Shown here: one piece after another, positions 62,473 through 64,000 of the stretch
Numbering within the stretch: the stretch's first letter is position 1
How the letters are laid out: each line of letters opens with the position of its first letter
Source of the DNA: Tridacna crocea
Taxonomy: Eukaryota; Mollusca; Bivalvia; Cardiida; Cardiidae
NCBI GenBank assembly: GCA_943736015.1
Contig: OX031060.1
Location: 11,545,501-11,609,500, forward strand
Direction of reading: 5' to 3'
Length of the DNA: 64,000 nucleotides
Position numbers and translations under genes: made by a program
The notes under the pieces: model-generated
Databases searched by the model: none
Told to the model about the DNA's origin: nothing
Seen by the model: only the letters and a program-made list of their open reading frames with translations

Positions 62473-62701
62473 TTAACTCATTAACAAATGACAAAATTTT
62501 GTACTGGTCCAAATTGAAAGCATTTGCGGATGACAAAATGAATGTTACTGAAGTACTGAATTTTGTTTTAGGAAGGAAAGAAAACATTATGGGAAAAGGA
62601 GAAAATGCTGGTTACCAGCATTTTCTCCTTTTCCCATAATGTTTTCCAAAGGCTTCTCTCTCAGGGTCGTTAAAAGTCGGGATTGTGTTGTAAAGAGTTA
62701 A
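62473..62701 (-). mobile_element. Hairpin MITE, subfamily A
   Basis: TTAACTCATTAACAAATGAC to GTTGTAAAGAGTTAA. Exact palindrome from AACATTATGGG. Confidence 0.75.
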
Positions 62702-62767
62702 CCAAACAACAAAATTTTAAACTTATCCACTTTGAAAGTATTTTCAGATGACTGTTATAAAGTGACT

Positions 62768-63184
62768 TAATTCTTTACCAAACGAGAAAATTTCATACTG
62801 GTCCAAATTGAAAGCATTTGTAGACAACAAAATAAAGGTTTAGGAAAGGTAGAAGACACTGTGGGAAAAGGAGAAAATGCTGTTACCAGCATTTTCTCTT
62901 TTTCCCACAGTATTTTCAAAAGGTGTTCTTAATGTTGGTTGTTTTAAATTAACAGTGCAAATGGAAATCATGCTGTACCATACATGAATTCTGATCTTGA
63001 ATACAAATGCCTGATATGATCTCCTTAACCCTTTACCAAACAGTCCCAGCATTTTCTGCTTTTCCCACAAAGTTTTCTACCCTGCTGGAAACAAGTTTCA
63101 ATTTTTGAGTTTAGTTTATTTTGTTGTGTGCAAGTGCTTTGAATTTGAACCAGTCTAAAATTTTGTAGTTTGATAAAGAGTTAA
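62768..63184. mobile_element. Two adjacent partial hairpin MITEs
   Basis: 62768-62925 is a minus-type left half with palindrome. 63026-63184 is a plus-type copy whose left arm is missing (CAAACAGTCCCAGCATTTTC) and which ends TTTGATAAAGAGTTAA. Confidence 0.6.
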
Positions 63185-63563
63185 GTAAGACGAGACGGCT
63201 TTTAAATTGCTCCTTTTCCCATTATATTCGAAAGGATGTGGGGAAATGTCATATACATACTGCAATGGGCTTAGAGTTAATTTTATGTCAGTAGTTCTGT
63301 ACCCAATGAAAAAATACTTGTTCTATGCCATGTTTAAAAGCTTCATGTTTATTTATAGTGTACATAGCATCAACTTACTTTGTTGCAAATTTAGTTGCTT
63401 TTATTCTCAGATCATGATATTGTACAAATAGATAAATATATATTGCTCATTCATATTCAACAAACAAAAAAGTCGATAAAATTTACAAACCAAATTATCC
63501 TTTTCTATTTTCAGACCCAACAATTAGACTAATTCTTCAACTTAAAAACAAATCTAAATATGG

Positions 63564-63793
63564 TTTAACCCTTTCCCAAACAATCCCTGGTGTTTATGAC
63601 CCTGAGATAGAAGCCATTTGGTAACATTGTGGGAAAAGGAGAAAATGCTGGTTATCAGCATTTTCTCCTTTTACCACAATGTTTTATATCCTGCTGGAAA
63701 CAAATTTCAATTTTTATGCTGGGTTTATTTTGTCGTCTGCAAGTTCTTTCAATTTGGACCAGTCTAAAATTTTGTTGTTTTGTGAAGAGTTAA
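63564..63793 (+). mobile_element. Hairpin MITE, subfamily A
   Basis: TTAACCCTTTCCCAAACAAT to TTTTGTGAAGAGTTAA. Centre ATGCTGGTTATCAGCAT. Confidence 0.7.
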
Positions 63794-64000
63794 TATGTAA
63801 ATTTTTGGTTTGGTTTTCAATGTCACTTTCAACAGTTTTACTGCAATGGCCAGTGCACCTAACCACCCTCTCCTGGGGCTTCTTTTGCCAGTTATTTGCA
63901 CACCATTCTTTCCAAACAGCTAGCTGCTCATGAACATCATCAAAGCAATACTCAACTCCGAGAGACGAATGTGAATGAACCATGTTGCATTGGTTTTCAT

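Noticed and set aside
63714..63983. Minus-strand frame of 89 residues at the right edge
   Set aside because: Partly MITE sequence, partly a repeat resembling 2740-2900. No domain recognised.

Overview
Metazoan nuclear DNA: intron-rich, AT-rich and crowded with short dispersed repeats. The repeat types (tandem-core elements carrying (TCGG)n or (GTCT)n tracts with a 3' end like GACAGCTCTTGTT, a 'GGTCAAATCTTAG' tandem repeat, tRNA-derived SINEs, many MITEs) are ones I associate with bivalve molluscs. A heterodont (clam-like) bivalve is my best guess; this is inference, not a database result.

Two genuine host genes are visible. (1) On the minus strand, 4451-5275 is the first coding exon of a PDE3-type cyclic nucleotide phosphodiesterase: an N-terminal membrane region followed by RRRSSSS and RRTSLP motifs, ending at a clean splice donor. 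The rest of that gene lies beyond the left edge; positions 1-4450 are its first intron. (2) On the plus strand, 30277-57939 is an essentially complete RPGR orthologue (retinitis pigmentosa GTPase regulator). I can assign 20 coding exons. Exons 2-10 encode a seven-bladed RCC1-like propeller, roughly one blade per exon, with phase-1 introns between blades. Exons 11-19 encode a Pro-rich linker and a long Glu- and Lys/Asp-rich tail. The last exon encodes SRTCTIL, the same CTIL prenylation signal as the constitutive human isoform. Exon 18 can also run into an in-frame stop, giving a possible alternative, non-prenylated end comparable in logic to vertebrate ORF15.

Most of the remaining sequence is transposon-derived. 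One hairpin MITE family of about 230 bp with TTAA ends and a long central palindrome occurs in dozens of copies across the window, in both orientations, within both genes and between them. It has at least three palindrome subfamilies. Other elements include: a decayed PIF/Harbinger transposase (about 9430-10442, minus); three Mutator-like MITEs with 9-bp target duplications; a 1.2-kb hAT-like element with an 8-bp duplication in RPGR intron 3; a 1.9-kb TIR element full of TACGG motifs; a TACGTA-rich foldback; two copies of a 410-bp TIR element; several foldback and short-hairpin families; and Helentron/pearl-like tandem-core elements, one of them nested inside a hairpin MITE.

Layout: 1-5275 PDE3 intron 1 and exon 1; 5276-30276 intergenic and repeat-rich; 30277-57939 RPGR; 57940-64000 RPGR 3' region and repeats. 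The two genes are divergent and about 25 kb apart. Nothing in the sequence links them functionally beyond both being known in cyclic-nucleotide or ciliary biology.
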